Notes: a model not told the origin generated them from the sequence alone. Shown: positions 17,845-24,875, numbered from the stretch's first letter. The stretch: 64,000 nt of DNA from Cytophagales bacterium WSM2-2 (GCA_015472025.1 BNHL01000001.1:4266001-4330000), one strand, 5' to 3'. Translations and numbers: made by a program.

Positions 17845-18632
17845 TTTACGTAGATAGAACGGGGCATATACCAGATGCAGCATGGATAACAAATGCAGAT
17901 TTATTGACGCAAGATTTGTTAGCTGCGGCTGATGCTGATGCAAGAAATAAAATTATAGACGATAATCAGACATTATGGGGTGAATTAAAGGATTTTCTTC
18001 TTGGTATTTCTCAAAATAAATGCTGGTATTCGGAAGCAAGAGACGCATATACACATTATCATGTAGATCACTTTAGACCTAAAAAGGAAGCACTAGGAAA
18101 TGATAAAGTTGATTACGGAGGTTATTGGTGGCTTGCATTTGAATGGACAAACTATAGAGTTTGTGGAGGAGCAGGGAATGTTCGAAAAGGCGCAAAGTTC
18201 GCTGTTAGGGCAAATAAGGCAAATCAACCTGGAGATTCAATTGATGATGAAATCATTTACTTTTTGGACCCGTGCGAAGAAGAGGATGTCTTGAAAATTA
18301 CCTTTAACGAACATGGACAGATTACTCCAATTACCGCATCGGGTTGGGATTACGAGAGAGCTTTCTACACTATTGAAAGCTTGAATTTGAACTTTAAGCT
18401 TCTACAGGAAAAAAGAAAAGAAATATGGACAAAGTGTTTCACTTTGATAAAGGAAACCCAAAATCTAATGTCTCAGAATGATGCGACACCAAGCGCAAAT
18501 AGAAGGGGGCAAATCAAAGAGAAGCTCAAACAGCTTAAGGAATTAGTTAAAACAACATCTGAATTTTCAGCCACTGCAAAAGCGTGCCTACAGAGTGCGG
18601 GTTTGGCATGGACATTACAAATTGCAGCATAA
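17841..18632 (+). CDS. PtuB-like HNH endonuclease (Septu-type defence)
   Basis: A 263-residue protein overlapping the ATPase stop by ATGA. The nuclease centre is HVDHFRPKK at about residues 73-81, then a spacer and W-T-N-Y-R-V in the position of the family's W-x-N-L/Y, as in TIGR02646/PtuB-type HNH proteins. The cysteines that bind a structural zinc in many relatives are only partly present: CWYSEA replaces the usual CxYC, and no CxxC follows N-Y-R. The C-terminal half is helical and charged. PtuB cuts DNA (or tRNA in some relatives) when its ATPase partner is triggered. Pairing with the preceding ATPase is the strongest evidence for a Septu-type module. hsdM follows 10 bases later. Confidence 0.75.
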   Translation: MIYVDRTGHIPDAAWITNADLLTQDLLAAADADARNKIIDDNQTLWGELKDFLLGISQNKCWYSEARDAYTHYHVDHFRPKKEALGNDKVDYGGYWWLAFEWTNYRVCGGAGNVRKGAKFAVRANKANQPGDSIDDEIIYFLDPCEEEDVLKITFNEHGQITPITASGWDYERAFYTIESLNLNFKLLQEKRKEIWTKCFTLIKETQNLMSQNDATPSANRRGQIKEKLKQLKELVKTTSEFSATAKACLQSAGLAWTLQIAA

Positions 18633-18642
18633 ATTAAGAGAG

Positions 18643-20121
18643 ATGTCAAGCACTATCGTTCAAAAGATTTGGAACTTCTGTAATACCCTTCGTGATGATG
18701 GTGTGAGTTATGGAGATTATTTGGAACAGTTAACGTATTTGTTGTTTCTTAAAATGGCTGATGAGTATTCCGGTCCGCCACACAATAGAAAAGATATTAA
18801 GATTCCAAAGGGTTTTGATTGGAAATCACTTAAGAAAGAAAGTGGTGCAGCGCTTGAAACTAAGTACAACAAGGCGCTAGTTGCACTTTCAAAGGAGAAG
18901 GGAATTCTAGGTCAGATTTTTGTTAAAAGTCAGAATAAGATTCAAGATCCGGCTAAGCTCTTCAAGCTAATCCAAATGATTGGTGAGGAGAATTGGGTTG
19001 GCATGGGTGTAAAGGACAAAGGAGATATTTATGAAGGTTTGCTCAAGAAAAACGCGGAAGATACCAAGAGCGGAGCCGGTCAATACTTTACACCGCGTGA
19101 GTTAATACAAGCCATGGTAGCCTGCATACAGCCAGAGCCAAAGAAAACCATTGCAGACCCAGCCTGTGGCACCGGTGGTTTCTTCCTGGGTGCATATGAT
19201 TTTCTCGTTCAGCAAGATTTAGACAAGGGTCAGCGAGAGTTCTTAAAATCAAAAACCTTCCATGGTAATGAAATTGTAGCCAACACACGCAGGCTTTGCC
19301 TCATGAACCTTTTCCTGCATGGCATTGGTGATATTACTTCTACCAGTCTTATTTCATCAGAAGATGCTTTGCTCTCAACACCAAAGACCACATTCGATTA
19401 TGTGTTAGCAAATCCTCCCTTCGGCAAGAAGAGTAGCATGACCATTACCAATGAAGAAACAGGTGAGGAAGAAAAGGATGACTTGATTTATAACCGGCAG
19501 GATTTCGTAGTAACAACTACCAACAAGCAGCTTAACTTCTTACAGCATATAATGAGCATGCTCAAATCCACGGGGAAGGCTGCTGTAGTGTTACCTGATA
19601 ACGTTCTGTTTGAAGGAGGAGTTGGCGAAACAGTCAGAAAGTCATTATTAGAAAAAACAGATTTACACACCATACTTCGGTTGCCAACAGGTATATTCTA
19701 TGCTCAAGGTGTAAAGGCCAACGTTCTCTTTTTTGATGGCAACCCCAATACAAAGAACGTGGGAACCAAAGATGTTTGGGTTTATGACTATCGTACCAAC
19801 ATCCATCACACGTTGAAGAAGAACTCACTCAAGTTCGAAGACCTGGAGGATTTCATCAAGTGCTATAATCCAACAAATCGAAAAAAGCGCAAAGAAACAT
19901 GGAGTGAAAAAACACTTAATGGTCGTTGGAGGAAATTCACTTATAAGGAAATTATTGCAAGAGATAAGACATCTTTAGATATCACTTGGCTAAAGGACAG
20001 TTCTTTAGCTGATCTCGATAATTTACCTGATCCTGATGTGCTGGCCATTGAAATTATTGAAAACCTTGAAGCAGGTTTGTTGAACTTTAAAGCAATTGTA
20101 GCCGCACTTAATAACAAGTAG
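18643..20121 (+). CDS. hsdM: Type I DNA methyltransferase subunit HsdM
   Basis: 492 residues from the ATG at 18643, which is preceded by AAGAGAG; an in-frame ATG at 18595 lies inside the HNH gene and is rejected. The N-terminal helical domain (SSTIVQKIWNFCNTLRDDGVS) is typical. The SAM-binding motif I is DPACGTGGFF near residues 171-181 and the catalytic motif IV is NPPF near 256-259, so this is an N6-adenine methyltransferase. HsdM with HsdS methylates the recognition site and protects host DNA. It is the last gene of the operon; hsdM at the end, after two non-RM genes, is unusual. The gene looks intact. Confidence 0.93.
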   Translation: MSSTIVQKIWNFCNTLRDDGVSYGDYLEQLTYLLFLKMADEYSGPPHNRKDIKIPKGFDWKSLKKESGAALETKYNKALVALSKEKGILGQIFVKSQNKIQDPAKLFKLIQMIGEENWVGMGVKDKGDIYEGLLKKNAEDTKSGAGQYFTPRELIQAMVACIQPEPKKTIADPACGTGGFFLGAYDFLVQQDLDKGQREFLKSKTFHGNEIVANTRRLCLMNLFLHGIGDITSTSLISSEDALLSTPKTTFDYVLANPPFGKKSSMTITNEETGEEEKDDLIYNRQDFVVTTTNKQLNFLQHIMSMLKSTGKAAVVLPDNVLFEGGVGETVRKSLLEKTDLHTILRLPTGIFYAQGVKANVLFFDGNPNTKNVGTKDVWVYDYRTNIHHTLKKNSLKFEDLEDFIKCYNPTNRKKRKETWSEKTLNGRWRKFTYKEIIARDKTSLDITWLKDSSLADLDNLPDPDVLAIEIIENLEAGLLNFKAIVAALNNK

Positions 20122-20123
20122 AA

Positions 20124-20145
20124 AACTCCTGATATTTAGGGAGTT
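20124..20145 (+). terminator. Weak terminator after hsdM
   Basis: AACTCC (20124-20129) pairs with GGAGTT (20140-20145) two bases after the hsdM stop. The following CATTG is not a good T-tract, so termination would be weak or use another factor. Confidence 0.4.
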
Positions 20146-20238
20146 CATTGTCTATCCGGGTTTGAATTAGAAAACAATATAAAAAACCATCCCTAGAATG
20201 CCGACTCGACTTGCTGGATTAAATCCATGACGCTGGTA

Positions 20239-20575
20239 TTACTTTTTCAATTTTTCCACCTCTTTCTTTTCCAATCCTGTTAGTTCGGCTATTTCTGAAA
20301 TTGATAGTCCCTTTTTCAAAAGCTTCTTGGCAAACTCGACATCTTTTTCCTTTCTAATTCTCATTTCAGCCGCAGCAAGTCGCTGCTCCGCCTTCCTCTC
20401 ATTAATCGCCCTCTGTTCCTTCAGTTTATCCACCTGGGAGAAACTCAAATCATAATAACTGTTGTCCATGATCTGTTTTAATAGCCCGCTGTCGGCAAAG
20501 CTGTAGAACTTCTCTTCGTTGATGATGAGGTGGTCTATGATGGGGAGTTTTACAAAGATGCCGATGGCTCCCAAT
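20239..20575 (-). pseudogene. RadC-family gene remnant, C-terminal part
   Basis: The frame reads from an R1 element into a RadC C-terminus: IGIFVKLPIIDHLIINEEKFYSFADSGLL matches the end of the JAB/MPN domain (compare VIDHMIISEEKYYSFENDGL in the intact gene at 20792), followed by a lysine-rich coiled region and a terminal helix-turn-helix-like LSISEIAELTGLEKKEVEKL. The whole front of the protein, including the metal-binding HNHPSG motif, is gone, and the upstream codons belong to R1 copy B. The remnant runs in the opposite direction to the intact paralogue. It was most likely truncated by arrival of R1 or by recombination at it. Confidence 0.75.
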
Positions 20576-20666
20576 CTCAGATATCCGGATATATAGAGTC
20601 GGGAAATTAAACTCACTATTGACACAGTATCATAAACGTTGTTGGTCGACCAAACAACAACATTGG
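20571..20666. repeat. R1 MITE-like element, copy B
   Basis: Core CTCAGATATCCGGATATATA through ACTCACTATTGACACAGTAT to CATAAACG, then the right-end near-palindrome TTGTTGGTCGACCAAACAA and CAACATTGG. The left palindrome is missing where it abuts the radC remnant. One C-to-T change in the most conserved part distinguishes it from the other copies. Confidence 0.8.
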
Positions 20667-20791
20667 TTCAAAGCAAGGGCAGGAGGTGAAATATGAAAAA
20701 CCAACCCCCAACGTGTTACATCCTACTACCAGCTCATTTTCCGCCCGCTGTCCGCATTTTTTAATTATTATTGCTTCACAATGCCTTCCAG

Positions 20792-21400
20792 ATGAAAGTA
20801 AAGCTATCGCCCGATCAGAAAATTCAGGTTGCTAATTCAGACGATATATATAAGGTGATGCAGCAGATATTGTTGCGTGAGAACAGACTCAGAAGAGGGC
20901 AGGAGTACTTTTGGGTAGTGGGCCTGAGCAACTCAAACAAGATACTCTTTGTAGAGTTAGTGAGCCTGGGCGCTAACAACCGTGTAATGGTGCATCCGCC
21001 CGAAGTATTCCGGATGGGTATCTATAAGCTGGCTGTTAATATCGTGCTGGTCCACAATCATCCCAGCGGCAACCTAGCCGTATCCCGTCCAGACAGAGAC
21101 TTCACCGACCGCATGATCAAGTCAGGCGATATGCTCAATATAAAAGTGATCGACCACATGATCATCTCCGAAGAAAAATATTACAGCTTCGAAAACGATG
21201 GCCTCATGATGGAACTCCGCAATAGCGGCCTCTATGAACTGGTGGAGCGGGAAAAGCTACAGTTGAATGAGATCAAAACAGAGGGGATTAAAAGAATAAA
21301 GACCAAAGAGATTGCTGCCAATTTTAAAAAGGCCGGAGTAGATATTGAAACGATCAAGAAGGCAACGGGCCTGAGTAAGGCCGAGATCAGGACCTTATAG
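20792..21400 (+). CDS. RadC-family JAB/MPN-domain protein
   Basis: 202 residues from the ATG at 20792 (an upstream in-frame TTG at 20771 is less likely). The JAMM metal site HNHPSGNLAVSRPD near residues 88-101 fits H-x-H-x7-S-x-x-D exactly, so zinc binding and hydrolase fold are retained. After the domain comes a C-terminal tail with a charged helix and an HTH-like AGVDIETIKKATGLSKAEIR. Unlike classical RadC it has no N-terminal helix-hairpin-helix domain; this short form is common near mobile elements and defence islands in Bacteroidota. A role in DNA repair is not established for the family. The tail is homologous to the remnant at 20239, so the two are old duplicates. Confidence 0.8.
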   Translation: MKVKLSPDQKIQVANSDDIYKVMQQILLRENRLRRGQEYFWVVGLSNSNKILFVELVSLGANNRVMVHPPEVFRMGIYKLAVNIVLVHNHPSGNLAVSRPDRDFTDRMIKSGDMLNIKVIDHMIISEEKYYSFENDGLMMELRNSGLYELVEREKLQLNEIKTEGIKRIKTKEIAANFKKAGVDIETIKKATGLSKAEIRTL

Positions 21401-21487
21401 TTTCTCGTTATTAGTTACTGTTTGTTGGTCAAGAAGACCATAGTCGTTAACAAGAAACAAAGGAGATAGCCGACCAGAAAAAACATG

Positions 21488-21553
21488 CGACCCCTCCGGG
21501 GTCGAACAAATTCGTCAAAATCATAGCTATAAACATCTGACCCTTCCAGGGTC
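21488..21553. repeat. Pair of GACCC(C/T)-TCC-(G/A)GGGTC hairpins
   Basis: CGACCCC-TCC-GGGGTCG at 21488-21504 and GACCCT-TCC-AGGGTC at 21539-21553 have the same loop and the same stem except for one C-G pair changed to T-A. The same 35-base spacer family (TCATAGCTATAAACAT) and a later GTTTATAGAG (21610) recur around them. Such hairpin pairs occur as dispersed intergenic repeats in this phylum. Confidence 0.6.
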
Positions 21554-21646
21554 TTATAAAATGTGGATAGCAACAATCCCAGAGGCCTGCCGGAAGGCAG
21601 GGATTGAATGTTTATAGAGAAATAAACCAAAGAAACCGTTTCGACC

Positions 21647-21715
21647 CAATCTCTCAGATGTTCGGATAATAGAGTCGGGAAATCAAACTCACTATTGACA
21701 CAGTATCATAAACGG
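21647..21715. repeat. R1 MITE-like element, copy C (ends lost)
   Basis: Core only: CTCAGATGTTCGGATAATAG, GAGTCGGGAAATCAAACTCA, CTATTGACACAGTATCATAA, ACG, then GGACATT instead of the right palindrome. Both terminal palindromes are absent although the core remains nearly identical to the other copies. Confidence 0.8.
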
Positions 21716-21718
21716 GAC

Positions 21719-21972
21719 ATTATTAATCAAGTACTGATGCCTTCGCTTGAGTTCCACTTTATACTGAGGCATACGATATTCATTCGCTGTATACTTGTCT
21801 CATTCAGAACAACTAGCGCGCTGGCCTGAAAAAAAGGCGGGCGTGTGGTGGCAAGTGTAGGGGAGCATCTTTTTTTCTTGATCTTTTTCGTCCTTTTTGT
21901 ATCAAGACAAAAAGGACAATGAGTAGAATGGACCACCTAACAAGGAGTCCTATTGAGTCAAGACTATTCAAT
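21719..21972. repeat. R2 repeat element, copy 1
   Basis: Unit running from ATTATTAATCAAGTACTGAT through TGCCTTCGCTT, AACTAGCGCGC, AAGGCGGGCGTGTG, GGGGAGCATCTTTTTTTCTT, the hairpin GTCCTTTTTGT-atcaag-ACAAAAAGGAC (21890-21917), GAGTAGAATGGACCAC, AACAAGGAGTCCTATTGAGT and CAAGACTATTCAATG. It follows R1 copy C immediately. A second copy is at 23240. Apparent frames in it (for example 21727-21936) are not genes. Confidence 0.75.
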
Positions 21973-22038
21973 GTTTGTTAAACAAATCAATAGTTTGACA
22001 GACACTAGGAGATTTATCAAACACTGTTATCAAGCACC

Positions 22039-22890
22039 TTACTTAATTGCTACAAGCTCAACCATAAGTTTGCTTCCATCAATATTAGTATAGTCCAGTT
22101 TCAGGAATCCCGCGCCTGCGTGATAGTAGGCTGTAAGGCGTGTGATGCCGAGCGGGCTTGTGGCAGTGCCTTCGATGACCCAGCAGTTAAAGAGCTGCGG
22201 CACTTTTGTGGAAGGCCCCACCGTCATCTTCACTTCTTCCCTGCGTACGATCTTGTATTTGTAATCAATTTTAATGGAACCGTGCCAGGTTTTCCAGCGC
22301 GGGTCTTGCCAGTGGTCTCCCACACGTAGCGACCACGTCCACTCGTTGCCAACGGTAAAAGGGGCACGGATGTAAGGGAAGGGGTTTAGCTCAAGGATCA
22401 TAAAATAGCGATCGCGCCACGGGTGCATCCACGTGTTCATCTCGTTTTCAATAACCCCCGATGTAGAACTAAAACCGGCTTCTTTATCATTCGCATATTG
22501 ATAGCCGTACTGCAACGGAGTCTGGTTTTTGTTGCTGATCCCCGGCTGCACTTCGATGGAAATAGTTTCCACTTTGTCTTCGTGCGCTCTGCTCTTGCTG
22601 ATGAATTGCCACTCCTCGCGCAGAAAGTCGCCACCAGGAGCACTAAACTTCGGCACTGTGAACTTCAGCGTGTCGCCAGCCTTAACGATATAGTAATTGT
22701 AGATAAGCTTTCGACCAATACGGTAGACTTTATTGTCAATGGTATAGCGGTTGGGGTTGGTGTCGGTAGCGGGAAGGTTTTCTATAGTGACATCGAGGTC
22801 ATCCGGAATATATTTCTTTTGACTTTCGGTTTGAGCGTGAGAGAGGATTGCTGTTAGTGTGAAGAAGAGCAGGAGAGGGATGCGGAGCAT
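22039..22890 (-). CDS. Secreted protein of unknown function
   Basis: 283 residues with a clear signal peptide (IPLLLFFTLTAILSHAQ). The mature part is beta-rich with many tryptophans and tyrosines (EEWQFISK, GNEWTWSLRVGDHWQDPRWKTWHGS) and a terminal region TRLTAYYHAGAGFLKLDYTN that resembles lipoprotein-carrier or DUF3108-like ends, but I cannot assign a family. It is isolated in the repeat island with R2 copy 1 downstream of its stop and a 7-bp tandem repeat just 15 bases upstream of its ATG. It is probably periplasmic; no function is proposed. Confidence 0.7.
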   Translation of the reverse strand: MLRIPLLLFFTLTAILSHAQTESQKKYIPDDLDVTIENLPATDTNPNRYTIDNKVYRIGRKLIYNYYIVKAGDTLKFTVPKFSAPGGDFLREEWQFISKSRAHEDKVETISIEVQPGISNKNQTPLQYGYQYANDKEAGFSSTSGVIENEMNTWMHPWRDRYFMILELNPFPYIRAPFTVGNEWTWSLRVGDHWQDPRWKTWHGSIKIDYKYKIVRREEVKMTVGPSTKVPQLFNCWVIEGTATSPLGITRLTAYYHAGAGFLKLDYTNIDGSKLMVELVAIK

Positions 22891-22904
22891 GGTTGTGAAA
22901 GTAA

Positions 22905-22946
22905 GAGTTACGAGCTATGAGCTATGAGTTGCGAGTAATGAGTTGC
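22905..22946. repeat. 7-bp tandem repeat (GAGYTAY type), six units
   Basis: Units GAGTTAC, GAGCTAT, GAGCTAT, GAGTTGC, GAGTAAT, GAGTTGC run without gap. They end 15 bases upstream of the ATG of the minus-strand gene 22039-22890, where its ribosome binding or promoter region must be. Seven is not a multiple of three, but the array is non-coding; unit gain or loss would change promoter spacing. Confidence 0.7.
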
Positions 22947-23008
22947 GATACTGATTTCTGAACTTAAATATAAAACAAGAGCGGCTTTTTGCAGCTTGGC
23001 GGCCTTTG

Positions 23009-23042
23009 TGCCTGCCTTTGCCGAAGCGGCTGCGAGCAGGCA
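23009..23042. repeat. Nested hairpin, TGCCTGC/GCAGGCA
   Basis: Outer arms TGCCTGC (23009-23015) and GCAGGCA (23036-23042) with an inner GCCG-AAG-CGGC. It resembles the widespread short palindromic intergenic elements. No function assigned. Confidence 0.4.
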
Positions 23043-23076
23043 GTTGAAATTACTCTCTCAAGTCATGCTCGGGCAA

Positions 23077-23206
23077 GACCTTGGGGTTATTGTTGGTCTC
23101 CCGACCAACAATCTCAGATATCCGGATAACTGAGTCGGGAAATCAAACTCACTATTGACACAGTATCATAAACGTTGTTGGTCGGGAGACCAACAACAAC
23201 ATTGGG
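23077..23206. repeat. R1 MITE-like element, copy D (most complete)
   Basis: Both ends are present: left ATTGTTGGTC-TCCC-GACCAACAAT (23089-23112), right GTTGTTGGTCGGGAGACCAACAAC (23174-23197, read as two arms). The two ends are inverted copies of each other for about 30 bases, including their loop (TCTCCCGA versus TCGGGAGA), extending to GGGGTTAT on the left and AACATTGGGG on the right. The core between them is the same as in copies A-C. No open frame is carried, so any movement would need outside transposase. Confidence 0.8.
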
Positions 23207-23239
23207 GCTAGCGCTCTTAGTTGTTCCCAAGAAGAGTTG

Positions 23240-23606
23240 GTATACTTATTAAGTATTGATGCCTTCGCTTAAAGTCCAGGCATACGAAATTGAGAGCCAT
23301 ACACGATCTCATTCAGTGCAACTAGTGCGCGGGGAGGATAAAAAGGCGGGCGTGTGTCGGCACGTGAAGGGGAGCATCTTTTTTTCTTGATTTTTTTGGG
23401 TACTTTTTTGTATCAAGACAAAAAAGTACGAAAAGAAGCTAGTGCCACCTGCTAAAAGGTTCTGTTGAGTTAAGGCTATCAATGCTGTTTGTTGCTTTTG
23501 CAGCTTGATTGCAGTATCGGGATCAAGACAAAAGGACAAAAAGGACAAAGAGTAGAATGGACCACATAACAAGGAGTCCTATTGAGTCAAGACTATCAAT
23601 GCTTTG
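23240..23606. repeat. R2 repeat element, copy 2 plus partial copy 3
   Basis: Starts TACTTATTAAGTATTGATGC, continues TTCGCTT, CAACTAGTGCGCG, AAAAGGCGGGCGTGTG, GGGGAGCATCTTTTTTTCTT, then the hairpin GTACTTTTTTGT-atcaag-ACAAAAAAGTAC (23400-23429). A second 3' part follows from about 23518 (GGATCAAGACAAAAGGACAA, GAGTAGAATGGACCACA, AACAAGGAGTCCTATTGAGT, CAAGACTATCAATG), so one and a half units are joined. It lies 34 bases after R1 copy D, the same order as at 21647-21972. Confidence 0.75.
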
Positions 23607-23651
23607 TTCAGTGCTTCTTGCATAAAGTAACAATAACTAAGGCTTCTCCTG

Positions 23652-23777
23652 CCAATCCATATTCTTTGCCAAAGAACTCCAATTCCCTGGCAAGGAACTC
23701 CAATTCCTTGACGAAGAACCCCAATTCCCTGGCAAAGTATTACAACCCCTTGCCAGAAGTCTGTAACACTTTGCCAA
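23652..23777. repeat. 21-bp tandem repeat array 1, six units
   Basis: Units start at 23652, 23673, 23694, 23715, 23736 and 23757, each near the form AGAACTCCAATTCCCTGGCA plus A. The middle three differ from each other at only 2-4 positions; the outer ones are more diverged, as expected for an old array losing identity at its edges. Confidence 0.8.
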
Positions 23778-23894
23778 AAGATTGCACACTATAATATAGG
23801 TACTCCGCATGATGCACCGAATTGAGGTCAATGTCGCCTGTTAGCTCTGTAATGTCAGCCGATGGAAATCTAATCTCGTTCGATGGTTTTGAAA

Positions 23895-24018
23895 TATTTA
23901 CAATATTGAAATCATTACTGCCAATTGTTTCCGCAATGCTGACAGGATTGAGATCAATGCTGACAGGATTGAGATCAATGTTGACAGTATTGAGATCAAT
24001 GTGGCCAGTATTGAATAG
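23895..24018. repeat. 21-bp tandem repeat array 2, about six units
   Basis: Best units are TGCTGACAGGATTGAGATCA plus A at 23937-23957 and 23958-23978 (identical), then 23979-23999 with two changes and a partial unit from 24000. Degenerate units precede at 23895 and 23916, and a fragment of the same kind (ATTGAGGTCAATGTCGCCTG) lies at 23821. The reverse complement of array 1 shares TG-n-CAGG with this unit. Confidence 0.75.
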
Positions 24019-24160
24019 GTTTCCTTATAACAGTTGTCTGCTTGGCAGTTTCTATGCCGCAGGATAAGTAAGTAATACTAAAGAATAAATTACTATAAAA
24101 ATGATTTGGAGCATTCCATATCCTTGTGCTTCATAAAAACAAAAACCTAACCTAAAAAAT

Positions 24161-24781
24161 ATGAAGGCAATACCTGTCCTGAATTTAGATTTTTACAACA
24201 ATTCAGAAATCCTTACTCAAACGGATTTCATTCTTATGTCAATGACAAACAAGGCTGCTTTTTCTTCGCAGGCCTTTATAGATCAAATGACAAAAACGGC
24301 AAGCTCCGCTTCAATCTTGCGAAACGCAATGTCTGCTCCGAATACAAAGGAGAAGACAAGTACGGTGAAAGCAGCTCGTGACGGACTAGACCATGAACTT
24401 ACGGTGCTGGCATCTATGGTAGAAGCTGCAGCCAACGACCCGGCGGTAAGAGACGACCAGCGTGTGCCTATCGTGCAGTCGGCCGGTATGGATGTGAAGA
24501 GCAAAGGTGGTGGCAAAAGTAAACTTCAGTTTGCCGTTGCCCAGGGTGGCTCTTCTGGCAGTGTAATTCTCACAGCAGAGGCTGGCGCGAGGGGGCATGA
24601 GTGGAGATCTACCCCAGACATCGAAAAATATGAAAACCAAACTCCTCTGGCCACTACTACGCTGTCACGAGTAGAGGTGACGGGACTAACTGTTGGTATA
24701 AAAATGGCATTTTTTCACAGGCCTATTATCCCAGGTAAAAACACCGACTGGGAAGGACCGATCATCTTTGAAATCAAATAG
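24161..24781 (+). CDS. Hypothetical protein
   Basis: 206 residues from the ATG at 24161; a later ATG at 24236 would give a 181-residue form. No signal peptide or membrane segment. Residues about 40-100 are predicted helical (SSASILRNAMSAPNTKE, LDHELTVLASMVEAAAND), then a glycine/serine-rich beta part (KSKGGGKSKLQFAVAQGGSS, VILTAEAGARGHEWRS) and a C-terminal PLATTTLSRVEVTGLTVG that could be a strand-rich domain. I do not recognise the family. It stands alone just after the tandem arrays and is followed by a palindrome. Its alternation of helical N-terminus and beta C-terminus is loosely like the DUF2589 proteins at 6361-8024, but the family core is absent. Confidence 0.6.
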   Translation: MKAIPVLNLDFYNNSEILTQTDFILMSMTNKAAFSSQAFIDQMTKTASSASILRNAMSAPNTKEKTSTVKAARDGLDHELTVLASMVEAAANDPAVRDDQRVPIVQSAGMDVKSKGGGKSKLQFAVAQGGSSGSVILTAEAGARGHEWRSTPDIEKYENQTPLATTTLSRVEVTGLTVGIKMAFFHRPIIPGKNTDWEGPIIFEIK

Positions 24782-24875
24782 TAATAAGTACAAATAAGAT
24801 ATGACGTACTGAGGCACTCGGGTACTAATCAAAGCTAAGAGGTACGAAGTATAGCTATTGCCAGTAGTGATTTGG

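Larger units (their letters stand above)
21401..22038. other. Gene-free repeat region
   Basis: 638 bases between the RadC gene and the next minus-strand gene. It contains a pair of GACCC-type hairpins (21488-21553), R1 copy C (21647-21715) and R2 copy 1 (21719-21972). I see no gene; short frames here are translations of the repeats. Confidence 0.6.
23607..24160. other. Gene-free stretch carrying two 21-bp tandem arrays
   Basis: About 550 bases from the end of R2 to the next gene. It holds two tandem arrays with a 21-bp period (23652-23777 and about 23895-24018), separated by ~117 bases. Open frames across it exist only because 21 is a multiple of three; I do not call them genes. Confidence 0.6.

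Noticed and set aside
18595-18642. Upstream start for hsdM
   Set aside because: This ATG is inside the HNH gene in another frame; the family N-terminus begins at the ATG at 18643.
23309-23572. Minus-strand frame of 87 codons
   Set aside because: It is a translation of R2 copy 2; the shadow of the same element gives another frame at 21727-21936. No independent coding signal.
23652-24018. CRISPR array
   Set aside because: The 21-bp units run without spacers and drift in sequence; there is no repeat-spacer alternation and no cas gene.
23582-24067. Frames with 7-residue repeats (NSLAKN and MLTGLRS types)
   Set aside because: They are open because the arrays have a 21-bp period, a multiple of three. 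No start signal, no signal peptide, and units degenerate at the edges as non-coding repeats do.
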